From NCBI GenBank assembly GCA_019322535.1, contig JAHWIM010000055.1, positions 1 to 22,365 on the forward strand: a stretch of DNA of 22,365 nt, written 5' to 3'. The notes below the pieces were generated by a model. That model did no database searches. It was not told the DNA's origin and saw only the letters and a program-made list of their open reading frames with translations. Both the position numbers and the translations under genes were made by a program. This DNA comes from Candidatus Woesearchaeota archaeon (lineage in GTDB: Archaea; Nanobdellota; Nanobdellia; Woesearchaeales; WJKL01). This document shows positions 1 through 6,814 of this stretch, one piece after another. Positions within the stretch are counted from its first letter, which is position 1. Each line of letters opens with the position of its first letter.

Positions 1-1
1 A

Positions 2-1228
2 GCAAAATATATAGTTCATGCAACAATAGAAATTGAGGGTGTTGTAGAAAGACCAGACGTTATTGGTGCTATTTTCGGCCAAACAGAAGGGCTTTTAGGC
101 GCAGATCTAGAATTAAGAGAACTTCAAAGATCTGGCAGAATTGGTAGAATAGAAGTTGAGGTAGACACAAGATCAGGCAAAACAAAAGGAAATATCCTAA
201 TTCCTTCTTCTTTGGACAAAGCTGAAACAAGCATTATTGGTGCAGCATTAGAAATAATTCAAAGAATTGGTCCTTGTAATGCAAAAATTAGAGTATCAAA
301 TGTAGAAGATGTAAGAGTCAGCAAGAGAAAATTCGTAATTGAGAGAGCAAAAGAACTTCTAAAACAAATGACAGACAAGTTAATGCCAGATTCACAGGAA
401 TTGGCTGATGAAGTAGCATATTCTGTCAGAGTGATGGAAATTCAATCTTATGGAAAAGATAGATTGCCAGCAGGACCTGCAATAGATGATAGCGATGAAA
501 TAATGGTTGTTGAAGGTAGAGCAGATGTGCTTAATTTGTTAAAGCATGGAATAAAAAATGCTATAGCAATGAATGGTACAAGCTGTCCTGATACAATTAA
601 GGAATTGGCTGCAAAAAAAATTGTCACAGCCTTTGTTGATGGAGACAGAGGAGGAGACCTTATTATAAAAGAACTCAGTAATGTTCTTGAACTTGACCAT
701 GTATCAAAAGCTCCTGACGGCAAAGAAGTTGAAGAGATTACTAAAAAAGAAATTCATAAGGCTTTAAGAGGAAAAGTAGCTGCAGAGCAGGCAAAACTTG
801 AATTAGGAAAAGAGCTAGAAAAACCAGTAGCAACATCACGGCCTTCACATTTCACAAGGCGCACAACAACAGAAACTACTAGTAGGGCTGCTCCAGTTCA
901 ATCAACAAGATACTTCAGAAGACCTAAAAAAGCTGCAACAACTGGGGAAAAATCAAAGTTCAATACAATGTTAGAAGAGCTAATAGGAACAAGAGGAGCT
1001 TACATCCTTGATGAAAAACTCACTATTCTTGGAAAAGTTCCGCTTTCAGAATTAGCATCAACACTTAAAGGACTTTCATCTGTATACGCAGTTGTCTTCG
1101 ATGGACAAGTAGACAAAACACTTATAGAAACAGCAGAAAGAGCAAATGTGAGTTTCCTTGTAGGTATGGACAGTAAAATAAAACCAAGTGAAACAAAAAT
1201 AACAGTTTTAACTGCCAATGATCTATAA
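2..1228 (+). CDS. dnaG: Archaeal DnaG-type primase (Toprim protein), 5' end cut by window
   Basis: The reading frame is open from base 2, so the start codon lies just outside the window; the TTG at 212 is internal. Archaeal DnaG carries a Toprim catalytic fold, has primase activity, and is also found with the archaeal exosome. The visible N-terminus reads KYIVHATIEIEGVVERPDV, then GAIFGQTEGLLG and LQRSGRIGRIEVE, the typical archaeal DnaG opening, so only a few residues should be missing. The Toprim core follows at about 493-680 with VVEGRADVLNLL (catalytic Glu) and the acidic motif FVDGDRGGDLI. A low-complexity Thr/Arg/Ser linker (about bases 810-950) leads to a conserved C-terminal domain. 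About 408 residues are visible, normal for the family. The bacterial zinc-binding and DnaB-interaction domains are absent, as expected for the archaeal type. Confidence 0.96.
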   Translation, partial: AKYIVHATIEIEGVVERPDVIGAIFGQTEGLLGADLELRELQRSGRIGRIEVEVDTRSGKTKGNILIPSSLDKAETSIIGAALEIIQRIGPCNAKIRVSNVEDVRVSKRKFVIERAKELLKQMTDKLMPDSQELADEVAYSVRVMEIQSYGKDRLPAGPAIDDSDEIMVVEGRADVLNLLKHGIKNAIAMNGTSCPDTIKELAAKKIVTAFVDGDRGGDLIIKELSNVLELDHVSKAPDGKEVEEITKKEIHKALRGKVAAEQAKLELGKELEKPVATSRPSHFTRRTTTETTSRAAPVQSTRYFRRPKKAATTGEKSKFNTMLEELIGTRGAYILDEKLTILGKVPLSELASTLKGLSSVYAVVFDGQVDKTLIETAERANVSFLVGMDSKIKPSETKITVLTANDL

Positions 1229-1243
1229 GATCATTTATTATTA

Positions 1244-1254
1244 TTTTCTTTTTT
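1244..1254 (+). terminator. T-rich terminator after dnaG
   Basis: The 51-base gap between the convergent genes contains an almost pure T run at 1244-1254 on the plus strand. It also has A-rich runs at about 1259-1278 that read as T-rich on the minus strand. Archaeal termination generally needs only a U-tract, so this gap could end both transcripts. No strong GC hairpin is present. Confidence 0.4.
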
Positions 1255-1279
1255 ATTTATAAAAATAAAGAAATAAAAT

Positions 1280-2326
1280 TTACTGACAAGAGTCAGCAAA
1301 TTTCTTTAATGCAGATTTAGACATAGCCCCCATTTTTAGTTCTTTGTTTCCAGCACAAATAAATTCTGGAACACCTTGTCCAACAACATCGCTAAAACAA
1401 TCATTAATAACAGCCATTGCTCCACTCTCCTCAACATCAACCCAAGCAAAACGATATCCTTCTCCTTCTAATTCTTCAACAATCGGCACCATATCTTTAC
1501 AATGAGGGCACCAATTTGCATGGTAGAATATAATAGTTTCATCACTTAATCCATATTTCCGAATACATTCATTACTCCCTTCTTGTGTTGCAGCTTCTGC
1601 TACTGAACTTGCTCCTTCAGTGTAAACTTTAATATCTGCATCAGTTTTCAATTCATCAAGATAAACTCTTAATACCTCTCTTTGTTCAAGAGACATTAAT
1701 AATGCCTTTATAGATTCGTTCACTTCTTCAAAAGTTTGATTTTCAAAGTCTGCTTTATTCTGCTCGTAGTAATCTTCTATCTCCTGTGCTTCAACCTTGA
1801 TATCATTTATAATAGTTTTGTTTAATAATTTTGTAATTAAAACCTGCTTCTTATAATATTCCATGAAATATTCATATGTAATATTATTGCTCTCAAGTAA
1901 AACACTCAACTCGCTTTCTGTAAAGTTGCTTATTCCAAAAGCATTTTCCTTCAATTCAGAAAATTCAGAATCACTTAATTCTATTCCTTGTTTTTCAACT
2001 TCCTGTAATAATAACTTTTCATTTATCAACTGATCCAAAAAAGTTTCTTTTGTTAAAAACTGTTGAAACTCTGGAGGATAACCAGTTATGAAAAAAAAGA
2101 AATCATAAGACTCGTCAAGTTCTTCTGCAGTAATTTCTTCTCCATTTACTTCAGCAACAAGATTTCCAGTAATTTGATTTTTTTCAACTGTATCTGTTTT
2201 AATTAAGTTATCTATTCTTCCCCAACTCAATATTAAAACTAAAACCACAACAAGAACAGCAGCAACAGTGATTATTGTGCTTTTTTTAATAACTATCTCT
2301 TCTTTATTATTATTTTTGTTCACCAT
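1280..2326 (-). CDS. Membrane-anchored SurA-like chaperone fused to a thioredoxin domain (CPHC)
   Basis: This 348-residue protein probably works outside the membrane in folding or disulfide chemistry. A basic N-terminus is followed by one membrane segment at about residues 17-34. Next is ITGNLV (52-57), then a helical region beginning VAEVNGEEITAEEL, typical of SurA/PrsA N-terminal chaperone domains (about 58-235). The C-terminal 90 residues form a thioredoxin fold with WCPHC (Cys273 and Cys276) and the expected cis-proline in GVPEF (about residue 320). CPHC is the DsbA-type active site rather than the CGPC of reducing thioredoxins, suggesting an oxidase or isomerase role; this is inference. 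No parvulin catalytic domain is evident between the two parts. The start is supported by an AGGTGA Shine-Dalgarno just upstream. It is transcribed divergently from the HerA-like gene. Confidence 0.82.
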   Translation of the reverse strand: MVNKNNNKEEIVIKKSTIITVAAVLVVVLVLILSWGRIDNLIKTDTVEKNQITGNLVAEVNGEEITAEELDESYDFFFFITGYPPEFQQFLTKETFLDQLINEKLLLQEVEKQGIELSDSEFSELKENAFGISNFTESELSVLLESNNITYEYFMEYYKKQVLITKLLNKTIINDIKVEAQEIEDYYEQNKADFENQTFEEVNESIKALLMSLEQREVLRVYLDELKTDADIKVYTEGASSVAEAATQEGSNECIRKYGLSDETIIFYHANWCPHCKDMVPIVEELEGEGYRFAWVDVEESGAMAVINDCFSDVVGQGVPEFICAGNKELKMGAMSKSALKKFADSCQ

Positions 2327-2433
2327 AAAATCACCTTTACCAAACGCAAACTTAATCTATTAATAAATTTTTTGCTTTTTCCTACTTTAGAGTTGTCCCA
2401 AATAATTATTAGTAGATTAGCTTTAGAAAACCC
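2327..2433. promoter_or_regulatory. Divergent promoter region
   Basis: This 107-base gap separates two divergent starts. On the plus strand an A/T-rich box at about 2401-2410 lies 24-33 bases before the ATG at 2434, fitting a leaderless transcript. On the minus strand an A/T box at about 2358-2370 is followed by a short leader carrying the AGGTGA Shine-Dalgarno of the thioredoxin-fusion gene. Confidence 0.5.
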
Positions 2434-3762
2434 ATGGCTTATGAAATAGTAATAGGCAGAAGTGCAAAAGATAGAGAGAAGTTTGGTCTTAGAGGCACTA
2501 TTCTATTAGGAAAACATTATGTAAAAATGGGTCAAGTGACCTCTCTTTCTAGCGAAATCTACCTTGACGTTAATACCTCCCATATAGTTTTTGTTTGTGG
2601 TAAAAGAGGCTCTGGAAAATCTTATACTCTTGGTGCAATTGCAGAAGGAGCTGCAAGCCTTCCTAAAGAAACATCCGATAATATTTGTATGATATTGTTA
2701 GATACAATGGGTGTTTACTGGACCATGAAATATCCTAATCTTAAAGATGCAGAATTATTAAAACAATGGAAATTAGAAGGCAAAGGTCTAGATATAGAGA
2801 TATATACTCCAAAAGGATATTTCAAAGAATACAAAGAAAAAGGAATTCCTACAGATTATCCATTTTCCATAAGGCCTGCACAGCTAGCACCTTCTCAATG
2901 GTGCATGGCTTTTGAAATGGATATAAATTCTCCAGCAGGAATATTAATTGAAAGAGTTGTTCTAAATCTTAAAAAAGAAAAAGATAATTATTCTATAAAA
3001 GAAATTATAGATTCTGTTATAAAAGATGAAAGATCAGAAAAAAATGCAAAAGACCTCGTTGAAAATCAATTTCTTAGAGCAAAAGAATGGGGTGTGTTTT
3101 CAACAAAAGCTACCCCTATAGAAGAAATAGCAAAAGGAGGCAAAACAGTTGTTATTGATTTAAGTTGTTATGCAACAATGCCAGGAACATGGGGCATTAA
3201 ATCTCTTGTAATAGGTGTTCTTTCGCAACAATTATTTATTGATAGAATGGTTGCAAGAAAAGCAGAAGAATATGCTGGAATAAGAAAAACAACTCACTAT
3301 TTTGTTGAAGAAGAAAAGCTTATCAAAAAAAGAAAAACACCTTTAGTTTGGTTGGTTATTGATGAAGCGCATGAATTCTTACCAAGAGAAGGAAAAACAG
3401 CTGCTTCAGATGCATTAATAACAATATTAAGGGAGGGAAGGCAACCAGGAATTTCATTGATTTTAGCAACACAACAGCCAGGCAAAATACATACAGATGT
3501 CATGACTCAATCTGATACAGTTATCTCTCATAGACTGACAGCAAAAATGGATGTTGAAGCCCTTGGTTTATTAATGCAGAGCTATATGCGTAAAGGTCTT
3601 GCAGCTGAACTTGATGTTCTGCCAAGAGTTAAAGGAGCAGGTATTGTTTTTGATGATCAAAACGAAAAAATGTATCCAATGAGAGTAAGGCCTAGATTCA
3701 CATGGCACGGCGGTGAATCTCCAACAGCAATTAGAGAGATTAAAAGAAAATTTGAACTATAA
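2434..3762 (+). CDS. HerA-like hexameric ATPase (DUF87 family)
   Basis: A 442-residue ATPase of the HerA/FtsK superfamily. HerA proteins are hexameric DNA translocases that work with the nuclease NurA in archaeal end resection; related proteins serve other roles. Walker A is GKRGSGKS at residues 56-63 and Walker B is LVIDEAHEF with Asp310-Glu311. The sequence LREGRQPGISLILATQQPG is the sensor and arginine-rich segment typical of this superfamily. The N-terminus has the short beta-barrel-like region of HerA (about 1-50), but the protein is shorter than the roughly 500-residue canonical HerA. No nurA, mre11 or rad50 gene lies nearby, so a role in resection is not shown by context. Start chosen at the ATG that fits the upstream TATA-like box. 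Confidence 0.85.
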   Translation: MAYEIVIGRSAKDREKFGLRGTILLGKHYVKMGQVTSLSSEIYLDVNTSHIVFVCGKRGSGKSYTLGAIAEGAASLPKETSDNICMILLDTMGVYWTMKYPNLKDAELLKQWKLEGKGLDIEIYTPKGYFKEYKEKGIPTDYPFSIRPAQLAPSQWCMAFEMDINSPAGILIERVVLNLKKEKDNYSIKEIIDSVIKDERSEKNAKDLVENQFLRAKEWGVFSTKATPIEEIAKGGKTVVIDLSCYATMPGTWGIKSLVIGVLSQQLFIDRMVARKAEEYAGIRKTTHYFVEEEKLIKKRKTPLVWLVIDEAHEFLPREGKTAASDALITILREGRQPGISLILATQQPGKIHTDVMTQSDTVISHRLTAKMDVEALGLLMQSYMRKGLAAELDVLPRVKGAGIVFDDQNEKMYPMRVRPRFTWHGGESPTAIREIKRKFEL

Positions 3763-3809
3763 ATTCTAGAATATAAAAATATAAATAATTCTTTCTTATT
3801 TTCTTCTAT

Positions 3810-4112
3810 ATGTCCTTTTCTAAATCATTTCCAAGAACAATCAAAGGCAGCACTTATCCAAAATGGGAAGATATCTTTATTTCTGAAGAAGAGGAAGCAA
3901 CAGAGGAGCAAAAATGCAGATTAGAGAATATAAAGTTAATGAAAGAGTGCATAGAAGATGCAAAAACAATATTTGCAGAAAAAGACTTGAAACGTTACCA
4001 AACAGATTTAATAAGATTAGCAATTGCTTTGTTTGAAAAAAGAGCATCTCATTCTGTTTATTGGAAAGAAAGAAAAGCAAAAGATAAATTTGACAAGCTA
4101 TATTCTAAATAA
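3810..4112 (+). CDS. Conserved small archaeal protein, function unknown
   Basis: A soluble, charged 100-residue protein. It opens with KSFPRTIKGSTYPKWEDIF, continues with an acidic stretch SEEEEATEEQ, and is mostly helical after that, with the notable block LFEKRASHSVYWKERKAKDK near the C-terminus. No catalytic motif, membrane segment or metal site is visible. The pattern resembles a small family I associate with DPANN archaea, but I cannot give it a function. A TATA-like box at about 3777-3788 lies 22-33 bases before the ATG, so it is probably transcribed on its own as a leaderless message. It is unlikely to belong functionally to the surface cluster downstream, which has its own promoter region. 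Confidence 0.75.
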   Translation: MSFSKSFPRTIKGSTYPKWEDIFISEEEEATEEQKCRLENIKLMKECIEDAKTIFAEKDLKRYQTDLIRLAIALFEKRASHSVYWKERKAKDKFDKLYSK

Positions 4113-4123
4113 TTAATTAATAA

Positions 4124-4216
4124 TATTAGTAATATTTATACTAAAAGTAATACTAGTAATACAAATAAAATATAAACACAACATTTAAATAATATTAATA
4201 ACATTCGTATTACTAA
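4124..4216. promoter_or_regulatory. Promoter with repeated AGTAATAC boxes, candidate RHH operator
   Basis: The gap upstream of the first ribbon-helix-helix gene has a TATA-like box at about 4183-4193, 31-41 bases before its ATG. Around it are copies of one short motif. AGTAATAT is at 4128-4135, two head-to-tail AGTAATAC copies span 4146-4162, and the reverse complement GTATTACT is at 4207-4214, between TATA and ATG. Ribbon-helix-helix regulators typically bind such short repeats and repress their own operon, so this is a natural autoregulatory operator. The binding is inferred. The region is very AT-rich, which raises the chance of coincidental matches. Confidence 0.5.
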
Positions 4217-4223
4217 TAATATA

Positions 4224-4376
4224 ATGAAAAAAGGTTCAGGAACAAAAACTAGGATTTCTATTACTATAGATAATGATCTTGCCTCTCAAATCAATAAAAT
4301 CTGCGAAAAAAAACTAATGAAAGTATCTTCTTTTGTTGAAATGCTAATAAAAAAAGGGTTAAAAGATGAAAGATAA
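4224..4376 (+). CDS. Ribbon-helix-helix (CopG/Arc-like) regulator, copy A
   Basis: A 50-residue protein with the complete ribbon-helix-helix fold: beta strand TRISITID, helix A LASQINKICEKKLM, and helix B VSSFVEMLIKKGLK. Members bind DNA as dimers through the strand. It is the first gene of surface cluster copy A, and its end overlaps the next gene by 11 bases, implying translational coupling. No toxin gene follows, so an antitoxin role is not supported; a repressor of its own surface-protein operon fits better. A near-identical copy sits at 6662-6814. Confidence 0.85.
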   Translation: MKKGSGTKTRISITIDNDLASQINKICEKKLMKVSSFVEMLIKKGLKDER

Positions 4377-4704
4377 TAAACAGATAATAATAGGAACAGT
4401 AGTAGTTATGTTAGTTATATTCCTATTGCATTTTAGTTTTAAAGAAGGAGGAATTACTGGCAAGGTTACTAATGCCTGTGAACAACAAACTACTGCAACT
4501 TCATGCACACCTTATAATTCTGCCTGCCCTTCAAATATTTGCAAATTAAAACAAAGCGGATATGGTTGTGAATGTCAACCACTCCCTCCATCTCCTTCTG
4601 GTGGAAATGGAGGAGGCACAACAAATATTGCAGGCATTGGAGTTATTACAAGGGAAATTACTGCTAATGTTGAACAGGAAACAGGACAGATTAGAGTAAC
4701 ATGA
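4366..4704 (+). CDS. Small anchored Cys-rich surface protein
   Basis: A 112-residue protein with one N-terminal hydrophobic segment (about residues 6-24) followed by GGITGKV. A Cys-rich stretch (about 37-66, including CTPYNSACPSNICK and YGCECQ) comes next, then a Pro/Gly linker with GGNGGG and a short tail. The segment acts as a membrane anchor or uncleaved signal, placing the rest outside. The six cysteines probably form disulfides. It overlaps the upstream regulator by 11 bases and shares an ATGA overlap with the downstream gene, so the three should be translated together. In copy B a glycine-rich linker (GGGGGKAKK) lies inside the large fusion at the matching position, suggesting this gene corresponds to a piece of that larger architecture. 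No enzymatic motif is visible. Confidence 0.7.
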   Translation: MKDNKQIIIGTVVVMLVIFLLHFSFKEGGITGKVTNACEQQTTATSCTPYNSACPSNICKLKQSGYGCECQPLPPSPSGGNGGGTTNIAGIGVITREITANVEQETGQIRVT

Positions 4705-5891
4705 TAAAAAAAATAAAATCTCAACTAATTGTATTTATCTTAATAGTTTTATTTTCTGTATTAGTTTATGCTCAATCTTTTTCGCACATAACAAATACAG
4801 GCATTTTTGATATAAGTGGTAATCTTACAATTATTGTTCAAAAAGCTTCTGGTGATATATGTGATCCAGAATGGGTAGATTATGCAACTGCTGTTGATGA
4901 AGCAGAAATTGAGATAATCGAAGCTGGTAGAGGTATAAATATTGCCACAATCTGGGATGAACATGGAGGTTATCAGCTAACAGAATCAGGAAGATACAGA
5001 CTTTATGCAATATTTACTTATCATGGAGATGGGCTTTCAAAAGCAGAAGAAGAATTTTATTCAAATGAATTTGATTATATTATGGGTGAAGAACCAATAC
5101 CTATATGTGAATACCTCCAAGAATGTATTGACTCAGATGGTGGACTTGATTATGAAACTGCAGCAGGAGGTATTGGACAAACAAACAACAGATGTGAAAA
5201 AACAATTTTACCAGATGGAACAGAATGGCCTGCCATTAAAGACTACACCATAGATTATGATAAATGTAAAGATGATAATATCTTAGAAGAAGTTTATTGT
5301 GAAAATAATATTTTGAAAACTCAAGAATATTATTGTCCATTTGGATGTTATGATGGTGCTTGTCTAGCGAATGTAAAAGATCACTCAAAATACTCTGAAC
5401 ATGATACTAGACACGCATTCTTAATCTCAAATATTGACCCAAATTTAATCCAAGAATTACAATCCTTAGTCAAATGGACTGAAAATGAAATTGACTATGA
5501 ATATCCTCTTTTAATCTATAATGGAACTAATGCAAATGAAATAATTGATACATTAAATCAATTAGAAATAACAAAACTCACGGCAATAACTGACCCTGCT
5601 ATTGAAGGATTGCTTGACCAAACTTTCCAAGATAGTTTATCAACAGTACAAACAATTGAGCTAATAAATCAACAAGATTATTTCTCATATTGGTTAAAAA
5701 TTGTAGGATTAGTTTATGTAGAAGATAATCCTTTATTGATTCAACAAGCAGCTAAACTTACATCTTCACTAAATGCTCCATTGGTAATTCAAGGAACAAA
5801 ATTTGACACAGAAAATGTCTTTGAAAATAAATATGTAATTTGTATTGGGAATTCCTTGCCAGAAGGAATTTGTGAAGAGTATAAAGAATGA
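4701..5891 (+). CDS. Secreted protein with the cluster's shared C-terminal domain, copy A
   Basis: A 396-residue exported protein. The N-terminal signal peptide (about residues 1-25) ends VYAQ, a plausible signal peptidase I site. A beta-rich domain follows (about 30-130) with IWDEHGGYQLTESGRYRLYA, matched in the copy B fusion by IWEDNGNFSTDEIGKFRVHA. Next is a Cys-containing segment (about 135-225) with CPFGCYDGACLANVKDHSKY. The C-terminal domain (about 230-396) contains NPLLIQQAAKLTSSLNAPL and ends FENKYVICIGNSLPEGI. The AAKLTSSLNAPLVIQG stretch loosely resembles cell-wall-binding repeat 2 or S-layer-type domains, but I would not assign it on that alone. It starts at an ATGA overlap with the preceding gene and ends in another with the next gene, so it sits in the middle of a tight operon. 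Function unknown; surface location is well supported. Confidence 0.75.
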   Translation: MIKKIKSQLIVFILIVLFSVLVYAQSFSHITNTGIFDISGNLTIIVQKASGDICDPEWVDYATAVDEAEIEIIEAGRGINIATIWDEHGGYQLTESGRYRLYAIFTYHGDGLSKAEEEFYSNEFDYIMGEEPIPICEYLQECIDSDGGLDYETAAGGIGQTNNRCEKTILPDGTEWPAIKDYTIDYDKCKDDNILEEVYCENNILKTQEYYCPFGCYDGACLANVKDHSKYSEHDTRHAFLISNIDPNLIQELQSLVKWTENEIDYEYPLLIYNGTNANEIIDTLNQLEITKLTAITDPAIEGLLDQTFQDSLSTVQTIELINQQDYFSYWLKIVGLVYVEDNPLLIQQAAKLTSSLNAPLVIQGTKFDTENVFENKYVICIGNSLPEGICEEYKE

Positions 5892-6649
5892 AAAAATCAA
5901 TAATCTACCTAATAATTGCAATTTTTCTAATTAATACGGCTTTAGCTCAAATAGAGATTATACAAGCTAATATATGTAACGGAGATAATACTTGTAATAA
6001 TAAAGAAAACCATCAAAATTGTCCTCAAGATTGTCTTTCAGGCCAAAAAGATAATTACTGCGATAATGTTATAGATGATATTTGTGATCCAGATTGTTCT
6101 TCTCAAGCAGATTCTGATTGTGAGCCTAAAACAACTTTATGGCAAAGAATAGTATATGCTATAAAAAAACCATTTATTGATATTAAAAGCTCAAGGCCTG
6201 CAATGCAAAAAGCATATTATATAATCATTGCTGGCTCAGCTACTCTTATCGTTGCAATAATAATTCTCTTAATAATTTCAGCTTTAAAAATTGACAAATA
6301 TAGAAAACAAAGACTAATTCAAGAAATTAAAGGCATCAAAATGCCAAAAAGCAAGCCTCCAAAAATCAAAGAACTTCTTAAGCCTGAGAAAAAAACTACT
6401 AAAAAAGAAATAATGAAGAAAGAAACCAAGAAAAAAGTTGAAAAAAAACAAAAAATTGCTAAGGAAAAACCCGTAAAAATAGCAAAAGCAATCAAGTCAT
6501 CTCCAGGAATGCAAGAGTATTATGATGTATTGGAAAAACCTGTAAAAAGGTTAATTTCTGCTGGTTATAAAAAAGAAGCAATAAAAACAAGATTAGAAAA
6601 AGAAAAGTGGCCAAAAGAAGTTCTAGATCTATTATTCAAAAAAATATAA
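5888..6649 (+). CDS. Cys-rich type I membrane protein with basic cytoplasmic tail, copy A
   Basis: A 253-residue protein with a cleavable signal peptide (ending TALAQ, about residue 21). The external Cys-rich segment (about 29-79) contains ENHQNCPQDC and DDICDPDCSSQADSDC, a calcium- or disulfide-type motif frequent in archaeal surface proteins. One transmembrane helix lies at about 110-133. A Lys-rich cytoplasmic tail follows (about 134-205), then a short helical domain with YDVLEKPVKRLISAGYKKE and EKWPKEVLDLLFKKI. The layout suggests a membrane partner that links or displays the preceding secreted protein while contacting a cytoplasmic component; this is inference from order and topology. 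It begins at an ATGA overlap. Its paralogue at 10532 lacks part of the Lys-rich tail. Confidence 0.75.
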   Translation: MKKSIIYLIIAIFLINTALAQIEIIQANICNGDNTCNNKENHQNCPQDCLSGQKDNYCDNVIDDICDPDCSSQADSDCEPKTTLWQRIVYAIKKPFIDIKSSRPAMQKAYYIIIAGSATLIVAIIILLIISALKIDKYRKQRLIQEIKGIKMPKSKPPKIKELLKPEKKTTKKEIMKKETKKKVEKKQKIAKEKPVKIAKAIKSSPGMQEYYDVLEKPVKRLISAGYKKEAIKTRLEKEKWPKEVLDLLFKKI

Positions 6650-6661
6650 CTGGCCAAAACA

Positions 6662-6814
6662 ATGAAAAAAGGTTCAGGAACAAAAACTAGGATTTCTATT
6701 ACTATAGATAAAGATCTTGCTTCTCAAATCAATAAAATCTGTGAAAAAAAACTAATGAAAGTATCTTCTTTTGTTGAGATGCTAATAAAAAAAGGGTTAA
6801 AAAGTGAAAAATAA
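6662..6814 (+). CDS. Ribbon-helix-helix regulator, copy B
   Basis: A second 50-residue ribbon-helix-helix protein, almost identical to the one at 4224. I count seven base differences over 153, of which three are silent third-position changes, and the strand and both helices are intact. It starts only 12 bases after the stop of the previous gene and overlaps the next by 11 bases, the same junction as copy A. No room for a separate promoter is seen and the AGTAATAC boxes are not repeated here. Copy B is therefore probably read from the copy A promoter or from inside 5888-6649. Both regulators should bind the same DNA site and could form mixed dimers. Confidence 0.85.
   Translation: MKKGSGTKTRISITIDKDLASQINKICEKKLMKVSSFVEMLIKKGLKSEK

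Noticed and set aside
4224..6814. Ribbon-helix-helix genes as antitoxins of toxin-antitoxin pairs
   Set aside because: The following genes encode exported Cys-rich or giant surface proteins, not small toxins.
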